35,876 nucleotides of DNA from a virus. This document shows positions 29,186-35,876 of the stretch, piece after piece. Each line of letters begins with the position of its first letter. Within the stretch, counting starts at the first letter, position 1. The notes under the pieces were generated by a model. The model worked only from the letters and a program-made list of their open reading frames with translations. It made no database searches and had not been told where the DNA came from. Location: IMG/VR virus record IMGVR_UViG_3300037502_000228, positions 1-35,876 of that record. One strand, written 5' to 3'. A program made the position numbers and the translations under genes.

Positions 29186-29521
29186 TTATCTTCGCATTGA
29201 TGCTTGATCCTTTGCGTCATCGGCACTAAAGATTGGTACTGCATTCGATTTGTGTAGAGTTCCAATGCCTAGCATAGCACTTCCGGTATAGACTTTGCCT
29301 TGAATAGGCTTTGTCGCTACACCTGCGTGGCTGTTCAGACTAGGAATCTTCGGTGTCTCACGAATGTGCGGCTTTGGAGGCGTGTATGCTTGTGCAGTCT
29401 TCGGCGCACTAGTCTTCATTGCATATTTTTGCTTAATTTCTTCCCATGAAGCGAGTAATTCTCTCTCTTTTTTATTCATATTCTTACGTTTCTTAGACCT
29501 TTGGTAAGTGTAGATAATCAT
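29186..29521 (-). CDS. Unknown conserved phage protein in its own transcription unit (111 aa)
   Basis: A basic N-terminus (MIIYTYQRSKKRKNMNKKER) leads to a helix (ELLASWEEIKQKYAM) and a proline-containing linker (TPPKPHIRETPKIPSLN). A C-terminal motif follows, KVYTGSAMLGIGTLHKSN, then AVPIFSADDAKDQASMRR. I recall this C-terminal pattern as conserved in T4-like marine phages with unknown function. ATG 29521 is supported by AGGAG six bases upstream. A strong promoter, a gene and a terminator form a closed monocistronic unit, so it is probably made early and at high level. Confidence 0.8.
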   Translation of the reverse strand: MIIYTYQRSKKRKNMNKKERELLASWEEIKQKYAMKTSAPKTAQAYTPPKPHIRETPKIPSLNSHAGVATKPIQGKVYTGSAMLGIGTLHKSNAVPIFSADDAKDQASMRR

Positions 29522-29546
29522 GGCAAACTCCTAGACAGATACATCT

Positions 29547-29575
29547 AGTATAGCATAGGACGTTTGCCATGTCAA
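29547..29575 (-). promoter_or_regulatory. Strong sigma70-type promoter with flanking inverted repeat
   Basis: Minus-strand -35 TTGACA (29575-29570, perfect) and -10 TATACT (29552-29547, five of six) are 17 bp apart. A perfect 9-bp inverted repeat, ATGGCAAAC and GTTTGCCAT, has one arm in the spacer (29570-29562). The other arm is at the ATG of the gene (29528-29520). This looks like a two-site operator about 42 bp centre to centre. The TGA of helicase gp41 forms part of the -35 box. Confidence 0.85.
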
Positions 29576-30984
29576 GTCTTAAATCCACTAAAGTTTCTCT
29601 CCGATTTCATTCGATTGCCAAAGGAAGACTTGTCGAACATTGGCTTATCGTCTTGTTGTTGCACTTGTCCACTATCGGAAATGTCAGACTGTGCGGATGC
29701 TTCTGCATCGTAGAGTTTCATCTTGCCTCTGTCAACACCAATGACAAATCGCTTGTTTGTGTCTGGACTGTTATAGCGATTCTTCAACTGCTTGACCATG
29801 ATTTGGTTTAGATCATTCAGTTCTTCAGTCGCAATCAAAGCAAACATGAAGTCTGCTGTTGCTGGAAGACCAAACGATTCTGAAGTGTCAGTCAAGTCAA
29901 CGTCAGAGTTAGAATAGCCGCTTCGTGTAGTCTGAGTTGCAGAGATTACTGGCACAGCATACTCAACTGCAAGACCACGAAGTTCTTCAGCAATCGCTTT
30001 GATGTATGTGTATGAGTTGACGTTAGCGCCTGGCTTGATGCGTGATGACGAACAGATGTTCAGATAGTCAATGTAGATAACATCAGGAGAAAACTGACGC
30101 TTCAAACGCAATTCATTCAGTAGATGCTTGAAGTGTCCTACGTTTGCCGATGCAGTTGGATACTCTTTGATGATCAACTTACCCATCGTCTTTTCTTTGA
30201 TGCGTTCAATCTTTTTCATGTAAGATTCTTTTGGCATCACATTCAACTTGTCGATATCGATGTTCATAAGATTTGCATCGATACGTTCAGCAATACGCTC
30301 TTCAGACATTTCTAGCGTGATGTACAAAACATTCTTGCCAAGCGATAGATTGGCAGCGGCACAATGACACATGAACAAAGACTTACCAACACCAGTGCCG
30401 GCAAGAATGATGTTCAGAGTTTTGATTGGGAGACCGCCTTTGGTGATGCGGTTGAAGTAGTCCAAATCAAACGGGAGTCTTTTCTCAATTCGATGGTAGA
30501 ATTCGTATCGACTCTCAGCGTCATCCACGAAATCATGACCAACGTGATTATCAAAAGAAACAGCAAGCGCATCGGATAGAATAGTCGGAATCGACCCCTT
30601 GTCTAGTTTAGTAGCCTTACCATCAAGAATGTTGATGGACTCCATGATAGCATTGTAGACTGCTTTCTCTTGACAAAACTTCTCAGTCTCATCTAGCAAC
30701 CACTCTGCGTCTTTCTTATTAAACTCTGAAGACTTGATATCTTCAAGTGTCGAAACAACTTTCTTGTATTCTGTGTCGTTAAGGTTTTCCTTTTTCTCAA
30801 GGTCAATCTCTAGTGACTCATGTGTAGGCAAAGCATTGTATTTTGTGATGTACTCTGAGATTTGTTCAAATAGAACCTTCTCTGCTTTGTCGGTGAAATA
30901 ATCTGAACGGAGGAACGGAATAATCTTTCGTGTGTAGTCCTCATCATTCAGGAGATGTTTCAGAATCTTCTTTTCTATGCTCAT
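29572..30984 (-). CDS. 41: Replicative DNA helicase, T4 gp41-like (DnaB family)
   Basis: A RecA-type ATPase with Walker A GTGVGKS (196-202) in LNIILAGTGVGKSLF is present. Walker B lies in DVIYIDYLNICSS (near 300), and the GYSNSDVDLTDTSES region (near 362-376) supports a DnaB-like hexameric helicase. The N-terminal 140 residues form the primase-interaction domain. It unwinds DNA 5'-3' at the fork together with the primase encoded at 14807-15835. At 470 aa it matches T4 gp41 (475). Its TGA stop overlaps the -35 box of the next promoter. AAGG seven bases upstream supports the ATG. Confidence 0.94.
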   Translation of the reverse strand: MSIEKKILKHLLNDEDYTRKIIPFLRSDYFTDKAEKVLFEQISEYITKYNALPTHESLEIDLEKKENLNDTEYKKVVSTLEDIKSSEFNKKDAEWLLDETEKFCQEKAVYNAIMESINILDGKATKLDKGSIPTILSDALAVSFDNHVGHDFVDDAESRYEFYHRIEKRLPFDLDYFNRITKGGLPIKTLNIILAGTGVGKSLFMCHCAAANLSLGKNVLYITLEMSEERIAERIDANLMNIDIDKLNVMPKESYMKKIERIKEKTMGKLIIKEYPTASANVGHFKHLLNELRLKRQFSPDVIYIDYLNICSSSRIKPGANVNSYTYIKAIAEELRGLAVEYAVPVISATQTTRSGYSNSDVDLTDTSESFGLPATADFMFALIATEELNDLNQIMVKQLKNRYNSPDTNKRFVIGVDRGKMKLYDAEASAQSDISDSGQVQQQDDKPMFDKSSFGNRMKSERNFSGFKT

Positions 30985-31273
30985 TCATGTACCTTTTTTC
31001 TGCTTCAGCCAATGCATCATATAGTATATCATTAAGAATCTCTTCCAGCAAGAGTTCGAACCTCTCTTTTACCTCTGGCGTTTTCTCTATGTCTTCGTTG
31101 TCATGAATGCGATAGTCAAATGATATGGTAGCAGAATCTGCACTCTCATTGACGCTAATTGTACCAAAGGTAAATTCAACTCCATCAAATTCACCTTCGT
31201 CTGTTACGACTACTGTAGCAACGTCTTCTGGCTTTGTGTAGTCGCTGGTGTCGATAAATTTATACTTCTTCAT
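30944..31273 (-). CDS. Small acidic protein after uvsX (109 aa)
   Basis: The protein [20 protein letters not shown] has a beta-rich half ([37 protein letters not shown]) and a helical acidic end ([20 protein letters not shown]). No motif gives a function. The ATG at 31273 has GAGGAG seven bases upstream, inside the last codons of uvsX, and overlaps that gene by 14 bp. The longer frame to 31351 is not supported. It also overlaps the gp41 gene by 41 bp, so the three genes are tightly coupled; a role in recombination is possible. Confidence 0.75.
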   Translation of the reverse strand: MKKYKFIDTSDYTKPEDVATVVVTDEGEFDGVEFTFGTISVNESADSATISFDYRIHDNEDIEKTPEVKERFELLLEEILNDILYDALAEAEKRYMNEHRKEDSETSPE

Positions 31274-32327
31274 CTGCCAACTCCTCAGATTCGGAATCGC
31301 TTTGTGCACCTTCTTGTCCGTACAAGAATTCTTTCTTGCAGGCATCGTCAATCAAAGCCAATAAGTCATTCGTCCAATACTTTTCTGGTTCATCGTTGAT
31401 GCTTTTTCCAAAGACTTTTGTTCCGTCTGGAAGTTCGTATCGTGTGGAGACTTTCTTGATGATGTTGTATTTTTCTGCAATCTCCAAGAGTCCATAGTAT
31501 CGATCCAGTCCCTTGTCGTAGGTGATTTTGACTTCCACATTTTTGTTTTCCTTAGTCAATCGGCTCTTGTAGAGTTTAGCCTTTACGATGTTACCAATCA
31601 CCTCAGTACCGTCTTTGTCTTTCTTCTTAGACAGGTAAACGATTGTCGATGCGGTGTACTTTAAGCCAGAGCCTCCAGACATTTCTTTTGTCGGAATGTA
31701 TGCACCAACAACATCGTAAACGTGATTCGTTACAATCAATGGCACGTTAATCTTCGCAAGTTTCAAGTTCAACACACGGAAGGTTGCTTTAAGTGTAGCA
31801 CTCTTCGTCATGTCTTTTGTTTCTTTGCCTTCTGCGGTGTCTTCCATTTCTTTAGTAGAAGACAATTGGCCCATAGAGTCAAGCACCATCATCATAGGTT
31901 TACGTTTTGCTTCTGGCTGTGCAGAATACTTTTCAATAATCTGTAGCGCAGTATGACGAAACTTCTGAATCGTATCAGGCTCAGAGATAACAACACGCTT
32001 GGTGTCTACGCCTCTGCTCTCCATCATTGCTTTTGTAACTGCGGCTTCAGTATCAAAGTAGATAACGCCGCCTTCTGGATTGTCATCAAGAAATTGCTTG
32101 ACAACACCTAGAACAAAGAAAGTTTTGCCTGTAGCAGATTCACCTGCGAATGCTGTTACCTTATTGTTAGGTACGCCCCCATAGATACTGCCACTAAGCA
32201 AAGCATTAAGAGCATACGAACCAGTATCGATACAGCCGCTATACTCAGCGGATGCTGTACCATCTGCCAAAATCTTTGTGTCTTCATCTTTTAATTGTTC
32301 AACTAAATCTGTAAAAAAATTACCCAT
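31260..32327 (-). CDS. uvsX: UvsX recombinase (RecA-like)
   Basis: The RecA core is clear: Walker A GESATGKT (62-69) in [31 protein letters not shown] (near 86) with the catalytic glutamate, and [14 protein letters not shown] (Walker B, near 140). The L2/DNA-binding side follows with [16 protein letters not shown]-type residues and [17 protein letters not shown] (near 207). It polymerises on ssDNA and drives strand exchange and recombination-dependent replication. Start 32327 is chosen because GAGGTG lies before this ATG; the frame extends to 32396 without a better start. The acidic tail ([13 protein letters not shown]) is typical of UvsX. Confidence 0.95.
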   Translation of the reverse strand: MGNFFTDLVEQLKDEDTKILADGTASAEYSGCIDTGSYALNALLSGSIYGGVPNNKVTAFAGESATGKTFFVLGVVKQFLDDNPEGGVIYFDTEAAVTKAMMESRGVDTKRVVISEPDTIQKFRHTALQIIEKYSAQPEAKRKPMMMVLDSMGQLSSTKEMEDTAEGKETKDMTKSATLKATFRVLNLKLAKINVPLIVTNHVYDVVGAYIPTKEMSGGSGLKYTASTIVYLSKKKDKDGTEVIGNIVKAKLYKSRLTKENKNVEVKITYDKGLDRYYGLLEIAEKYNIIKKVSTRYELPDGTKVFGKSINDEPEKYWTNDLLALIDDACKKEFLYGQEGAQSDSESEELADEEV

Positions 32328-32343
32328 AATCACCTCACTAAGT

Positions 32344-33252
32344 TTACATAGAGTCCTGATCTCTATGATATAATTTTGTTGCGTTGACGATTTCATCCTT
32401 GTTCATAGGAATCGGTTCAACAGAAGTCATGTTAATGTCAGTCTCTTTCATTTTAGGCTCAGGTGCCACTTCAACTTTAGGTTGTTCTGGTTCTTCTTTT
32501 CTCTTTAACTGAGAAAGGTTATAGTTACCAGCAATAACCATCAAGACTGCTAACGGATCAAATACTAACACTAATAGTATTATAACAAATCTTACAGCAG
32601 AATCCAAGTGATTCTTTGCTTCTTCACCATAAATTAGTTCGGCAATGTATTTCAGCGGACCAACTTCTGCCTCCACTTTACGAACTTCTGCACGGAGAGG
32701 CGCAGACTCTTCACCAAGGGCAACAATGGTTTTCTGATTAGATTCGATTTCTTTTGCTAGAGAATTTCTGTCGCCGGCTTGACTTCTACGGATTGTGTTT
32801 GCTCTAGCGGCACCTTGCTCTGTGGTGCTTCTTGCCATGACTTGATCGACTGCCTCATCCATCTGTTTGAGTTGACGGCGTGCGACTTCGATATTATCTC
32901 TTGCCGTTCTAATCTTTTCATCATATACCGCCACCTTCGTTGCAATCTCTGATGTGGAAGAAGTTTGATCAATGTGTGCTTTGGAAAGATAACCGAAGAT
33001 ACCAAGAGAGGTAATCAACATCAACACCACAACGGCTGAAGTAAAATAGTACTTCAACATGCGTGGCGCATCTTGCCAATTGCGATACAACCAACTTGCG
33101 GTTACAAGTTTTGCAACCTCAAGCGAACCGCCCATGATAGCGATTGGTATAGGTGCTGAAGCAAAGATTGCAATCAGACCTACGATAGAATAATACGCCG
33201 CAATGGCGGATAGGCCAAATGCGGTAAGAAACAATAGAACAATGAAGAACAT
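32344..33252 (-). CDS. Membrane protein with long coiled coil (302 aa)
   Basis: Three or four hydrophobic segments are visible: [40 protein letters not shown] (about 24-43), [20 protein letters not shown] (about 72-91) and [20 protein letters not shown] (about 222-241). A coiled coil of about 110 residues (about 100-210) lies between the last two and faces one side of the membrane. A charged tail follows ([20 protein letters not shown]). Homologous proteins occur in T4-like marine phages without a known role. A membrane protein between polymerase and UvsX is unusual and may tether replication to the envelope; this is speculation. Confidence 0.75.
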   Translation of the reverse strand: MFFIVLLFLTAFGLSAIAAYYSIVGLIAIFASAPIPIAIMGGSLEVAKLVTASWLYRNWQDAPRMLKYYFTSAVVVLMLITSLGIFGYLSKAHIDQTSSTSEIATKVAVYDEKIRTARDNIEVARRQLKQMDEAVDQVMARSTTEQGAARANTIRRSQAGDRNSLAKEIESNQKTIVALGEESAPLRAEVRKVEAEVGPLKYIAELIYGEEAKNHLDSAVRFVIILLVLVFDPLAVLMVIAGNYNLSQLKRKEEPEQPKVEVAPEPKMKETDINMTSVEPIPMNKDEIVNATKLYHRDQDSM

Positions 33253-33656
33253 TAGGTACCTCTAGTCAACGCCAGTATCTTATCTATCTGTTCTTGAATT
33301 TTCTCTTTACGATTAGGCCAATAGATATACTCTTTGTCCGTGTTCTTCATCAGATTTACCAACAACGGCATAATCAACTTTTCCAATTCAGTCAATCTAG
33401 ATTTTACACTATCTTCCAATTGAACACGTTTAGATTCAAGACCAAACTTCTCTTGGTTGTATAGTTCCAACATCATATCAATTTTTGACTCTAGGCGTGA
33501 AATGCTTTCGCTTGACGCTGATACTGTTTCTTTGATGACCTTAGTCTCCATATTTGTCTCATCGACAACCTGTTTGACTTCCATTTCATCAATTGCGCTG
33601 AAACCAAAATCTTCTTGCGATCTTGGCAACAGATACTCTTGTGGGATTGTACTCAT
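33252..33656 (-). CDS. Coiled-coil protein (134 aa)
   Basis: A nearly all-helical protein with a flexible N-terminus (MSTIPQEYLLPRSQEDFGFS) and heptad-rich sections (SSESISRLESKIDMMLELYN and RVQLEDSVKSRLTELEKLIM). No enzymatic motif is seen. The ATG overlaps the stop of the polymerase C-part by 4 bp, and its stop overlaps the next gene by one base, so it is translationally linked to both. The coiled coils could mediate self-association or contact the coiled coil of the next protein, but there is no direct evidence. Confidence 0.75.
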   Translation of the reverse strand: MSTIPQEYLLPRSQEDFGFSAIDEMEVKQVVDETNMETKVIKETVSASSESISRLESKIDMMLELYNQEKFGLESKRVQLEDSVKSRLTELEKLIMPLLVNLMKNTDKEYIYWPNRKEKIQEQIDKILALTRGT

Positions 33657-34744
33657 ACGAAGAAACTCTCCAATGATGATTTCTTTTCTACACTCCAGCC
33701 AAATGTGTCTACAATAATTTTGAGCGGTTCAAGATATGCTTTCTCAAATTGCAAATCGTAGTCGATGTACTTCTCAAGCCCAAACTCTTTTGGTAACACA
33801 GTCATGCAAGAGAATACGTTTTCCTGCATTGGGTTTGGTACTTTCATGTAGCAAAACTTGATCTTGTCGCCGTCTTTGATTGGCTGGTACTTTTTTGTCA
33901 ACTTCTTCACATTCAACATGTGATTGTACATAATAGCACCACGAACGTGAATTGGTGTGCCTTTCTTGTACATGCTGACTCTATCCGTATATTTAGACAG
34001 TTCTGAAACGCCTCTAGGAAAAGCAACGTCCGTAAATGGTAGCGTATAGAATTCTTCACGGAAGTTTGCAATGAACGATTGAAGTTCATACTCTGTGCCT
34101 GTCATCACAATCTTCAATGCTTCTTTAATCTTTTCACGACATGCCATGGGTGTGGAAGACTTGACTGCTTCAATACCAGACATTTTTAGTTTTGGTTCGT
34201 TATAACGAACACCTTCTGAGTCCCATACGTTAAGAATATAACGCTTCTTTGCAGTCCAGATGCCTTTGTCTGCGATAACTTCTCGCTTCATCTGCATCTT
34301 CTGCGCATAAGCATTCATGTAGTCTGCTAGTTCTTGATACGCCTTGTCAATAAACGGCTCAATCTTTTCTTGGCAGGCTTTGTCGATAAAGTCAACAATC
34401 TTCTCTTTCGGAGGATTCTTCGATCCGTAGACCATATCCACCAGCGGACCAAGATGGAGGTATACAGAATCCGTATCTGACGCAATAACATAATCTACAC
34501 CTTCAGTCTTCAATAATTTATTCATGTATTGGTTGAGTTTCATTCCGATCCATCGAATACTCAATTGACCAGAATAGGTAATGGCTTCTGCTTGGCGCAA
34601 GTCAAAGAACCGAAAGTATTCATTGCCAAGGGCGCCATAAGCGGAGTTCAATTGAACCTTCTTTGCAAGTTGAAGGTTCTTGTAACGTGAGATATCTTTC
34701 AGTAGTTGTTCTTTTTTGAGCAACAATTGTTCTTTTTCAGACAT
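33653..34744 (-). CDS. 43B: Split DNA polymerase, C-terminal part (fingers second helix, palm, thumb)
   Basis: The protein starts at the tip of the fingers domain: the first 25 residues (with KEQLLLKKEQLLKDISRYKN) form the second fingers helix. Family B motif B follows, K29-x3-NSAYG in KKVQLNSAYGALGNEYFRF. Motif C carries D90-T-D92 (YVIASDTDSVYLHL). KKRYILNVWDSEGVRYNEPK and a thumb domain follow, and the end SSLESFFV resembles the clamp-binding tail of T4 gp43 (gp45 contact). Motif A is encoded by the other part (35243 to beyond the window). The start overlaps the oxygenase stop by 8 bp. No good Shine-Dalgarno is seen, so it depends on translational coupling. Confidence 0.94.
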   Translation of the reverse strand: MSEKEQLLLKKEQLLKDISRYKNLQLAKKVQLNSAYGALGNEYFRFFDLRQAEAITYSGQLSIRWIGMKLNQYMNKLLKTEGVDYVIASDTDSVYLHLGPLVDMVYGSKNPPKEKIVDFIDKACQEKIEPFIDKAYQELADYMNAYAQKMQMKREVIADKGIWTAKKRYILNVWDSEGVRYNEPKLKMSGIEAVKSSTPMACREKIKEALKIVMTGTEYELQSFIANFREEFYTLPFTDVAFPRGVSELSKYTDRVSMYKKGTPIHVRGAIMYNHMLNVKKLTKKYQPIKDGDKIKFCYMKVPNPMQENVFSCMTVLPKEFGLEKYIDYDLQFEKAYLEPLKIIVDTFGWSVEKKSSLESFFV

Positions 34745-35246
34745 AATGGAAGTAAGTGCTTGCTATGTATTTGGTAGTTTTTGTAGGCATTAGACCCTCA
34801 TGTGGAAATAACCACATCGGAGGAAACACTAGTATGTTACCACATTTTGCATCAAAAGTAAAGTGTCCTTCTGGTGTATAAAATTTTGTACCAGCATCAC
34901 TATCATTGAAGTACATTAGAAATGCGAGATAGCGTGTGCAGTTACCAGCATGTCCAACGTCAACGTGTAAAGGAAAACTATGCGTGTTTGGTTTGTATCT
35001 CTTCATTCTGATGGCTTCAATCTTTCGATTTTGCGGCATCATCTTCATCGGATCATAAAACCTGCCATAGTGTTCTGCTAAGTCTTTACATATAGCAATC
35101 AGATCATGCGACTCATCTTCCCAATGGCGAATCTCCAATTGGTCAAACATCTCATAACTTTTATCAAGTTCAGGTTCGCTCTCAAATTTATCAATCATGT
35201 AGTCGCAGAAACTTTTGGGCAAAACATTTTCATACATCTGCATCAT
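34737..35246 (-). CDS. 2OG-Fe(II) oxygenase (prolyl-4-hydroxylase-like) between the polymerase halves
   Basis: The iron facial triad of the family is visible: H94-x-D96 in SFPLHVDVGHA and H149 in FPHEG. K159 in TTKYIAS is ten residues after H149, where prolyl-4-hydroxylases place the lysine that binds 2-oxoglutarate. The core strand ILVFPPMWLFPHEG and TRYLAFLMYFND are typical of the P4H fold. The substrate may be a protein, nucleic acid or free metabolite. At 169 aa it is a complete single domain. It overlaps 43A by 4 bp (ATGA) and 43B by 8 bp, so all three belong to one transcript; it is not a homing endonuclease. Confidence 0.88.
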   Translation of the reverse strand: MMQMYENVLPKSFCDYMIDKFESEPELDKSYEMFDQLEIRHWEDESHDLIAICKDLAEHYGRFYDPMKMMPQNRKIEAIRMKRYKPNTHSFPLHVDVGHAGNCTRYLAFLMYFNDSDAGTKFYTPEGHFTFDAKCGNILVFPPMWLFPHEGLMPTKTTKYIASTYFHYV

Positions 35247-35876
35247 AGTTGTGCTAACCTTTCATTCACTTTCTCTAGTTCTTTTTGTGCTTGAATCATT
35301 TTCTTTTTGTACACCGTGCGGTCTTCGTACATTCTCTCCATCATCGCTGGCAGAAAGCCTTGAACGTCACGCCTGAAGAAATGACCGTTGGCTGCCATGC
35401 AATGTTCGCCGTCAGGCTCATATTCGCTGTTCAGCAAATTATCGATAGAGATTGATTTGTGTTTGCCGTCAACGATTGTTTCAGGTGAAACATTATACTG
35501 CATAATCAAATGCGGATACAGACTGTTCAAGTCAAACGAAACAACCCAATCGTGTTTGCCAACGATAGGGTCTTTCACATATGCACCCTCATACTTTTCA
35601 TCTTTGTGTGAAGTTTTTTTCTGCGGCACAACAATCTTCTGCTTGATCAAATGATTGTGTGTCAGAGTATCCCACATGCGTACTTGCGTGAATACGTCAG
35701 TCAAATTCACTTTGGCGTCATATGCAAGAGCAAGCACCATATCGATGAATTTCATCTTGTCATCAAGTTTGTCAACAAGGTCAACGTCTTTGATGTTATA
35801 GTCAATGAACTTCTGATAATCTAATTTATACAACTGATGCAAGTTCTCAAACTCAGAATAATCTAACTTCTTCTCA
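35243..35876 (-). CDS. 43A: Split DNA polymerase, N-terminal part (43A), partial at window edge
   Basis: The last 210 codons of the first polymerase part lie in the window; the gene runs on beyond base 35876. Visible parts are the end of the exonuclease region (FIDYNIKDVDLVDKL) and palm motif A, WVVSFDLNSLYPHLIMQYN. The first fingers helix follows (YEDRTVYKKKMIQAQKELEK), and the protein ends NERLAQL. In T4 gp43 the corresponding chain continues through the fingers tip. The stop overlaps the ATG of the oxygenase (ATGA). The exonuclease catalytic residues lie outside the window and cannot be checked. Confidence 0.95.
   Translation of the reverse strand, partial: EKKLDYSEFENLHQLYKLDYQKFIDYNIKDVDLVDKLDDKMKFIDMVLALAYDAKVNLTDVFTQVRMWDTLTHNHLIKQKIVVPQKKTSHKDEKYEGAYVKDPIVGKHDWVVSFDLNSLYPHLIMQYNVSPETIVDGKHKSISIDNLLNSEYEPDGEHCMAANGHFFRRDVQGFLPAMMERMYEDRTVYKKKMIQAQKELEKVNERLAQL

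Noticed and set aside
34737-35246. The interrupting gene as an intein or homing endonuclease
   Set aside because: The flanks have separate stop and start codons with no splice-junction residues, and the inserted protein has the iron ligands of a 2OG oxygenase with no endonuclease motif.

Overview
The window is a compact stretch of a T4-like (Tevenvirinae-related) myovirus genome. All supported protein genes and the single tRNA lie on the minus strand, so transcription runs from the right end towards base 1. The call rests on a T4-type replication set (split family B polymerase, UvsX, DnaB-type helicase gp41, primase gp61, RNase H), class Ia NrdA/NrdB with ThyX, and T4-type late promoters (TATAAATA). 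Many genes have the look of conserved hypotheticals from aquatic T4-like phages. The host cannot be read directly. A BPSL0761-like protein (6419-6658) and a glycine-zipper surface-protein homologue (3652-4185) both hint at a betaproteobacterial, perhaps freshwater, host; this is inference.

Layout in transcription order. 35876-29572 is the replication/recombination operon: polymerase N-part (43A, cut by the window edge), a prolyl-4-hydroxylase-like 2OG-Fe(II) oxygenase, polymerase C-part (43B), a coiled-coil protein, a membrane coiled-coil protein, UvsX, a small acidic protein and helicase gp41. 29575-29136 is a self-contained unit: a strong sigma70-type promoter, a 111-aa gene and an intrinsic terminator. 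A T4-type late promoter lies on the edge of that terminator. 29135-18938 holds ligase-like, structural and unknown late-type genes, including a 1060-aa protein with an N-terminal cytidylyltransferase-like domain, a cupin-like protein, a deoxyribonucleotidase and two small virion-type proteins. 18951-15898 is a lysis/membrane cassette: overlapping i-spanin/o-spanin, GH19 endolysin, several small membrane proteins and a holin candidate.

A near-consensus promoter at 15901-15873 starts the next block: primase, ThyX, NrdA, two unknown genes, NrdB, a zinc-ribbon protein, a RuvC-like resolvase, a ClpP-like protease, two glycosyltransferases, several small proteins, a metallophosphoesterase and a histone-H1-like Ala/Pro/Lys protein. 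Another strong promoter (4243-4215) drives the exported glycine-zipper gene, then a glutaredoxin, an unknown 368-aa gene, RNase H and small genes. The left end carries a promoter, a GNRA-capped hairpin with a T-tract and tRNA-Arg(UCU).

The most striking features are: (1) the DNA polymerase gene is split at the tip of the fingers domain and the space is filled by an oxygenase gene fused in by overlapping reading frames, rather than by the homing endonuclease usually associated with such splits; (2) a late promoter placed so that late transcripts would lose the terminator hairpin that read-through transcripts form; (3) sigma70 promoters whose -35 box is built on the TGA stop codon of the preceding gene and which carry operator-like inverted repeats; (4) an early-type, independently promoted, exported glycine-zipper protein. 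Genes are packed with 1-40 base overlaps almost everywhere, and I saw no insertion sequence, CRISPR array or plus-strand gene. There is no gene-free stretch over 300 bases.
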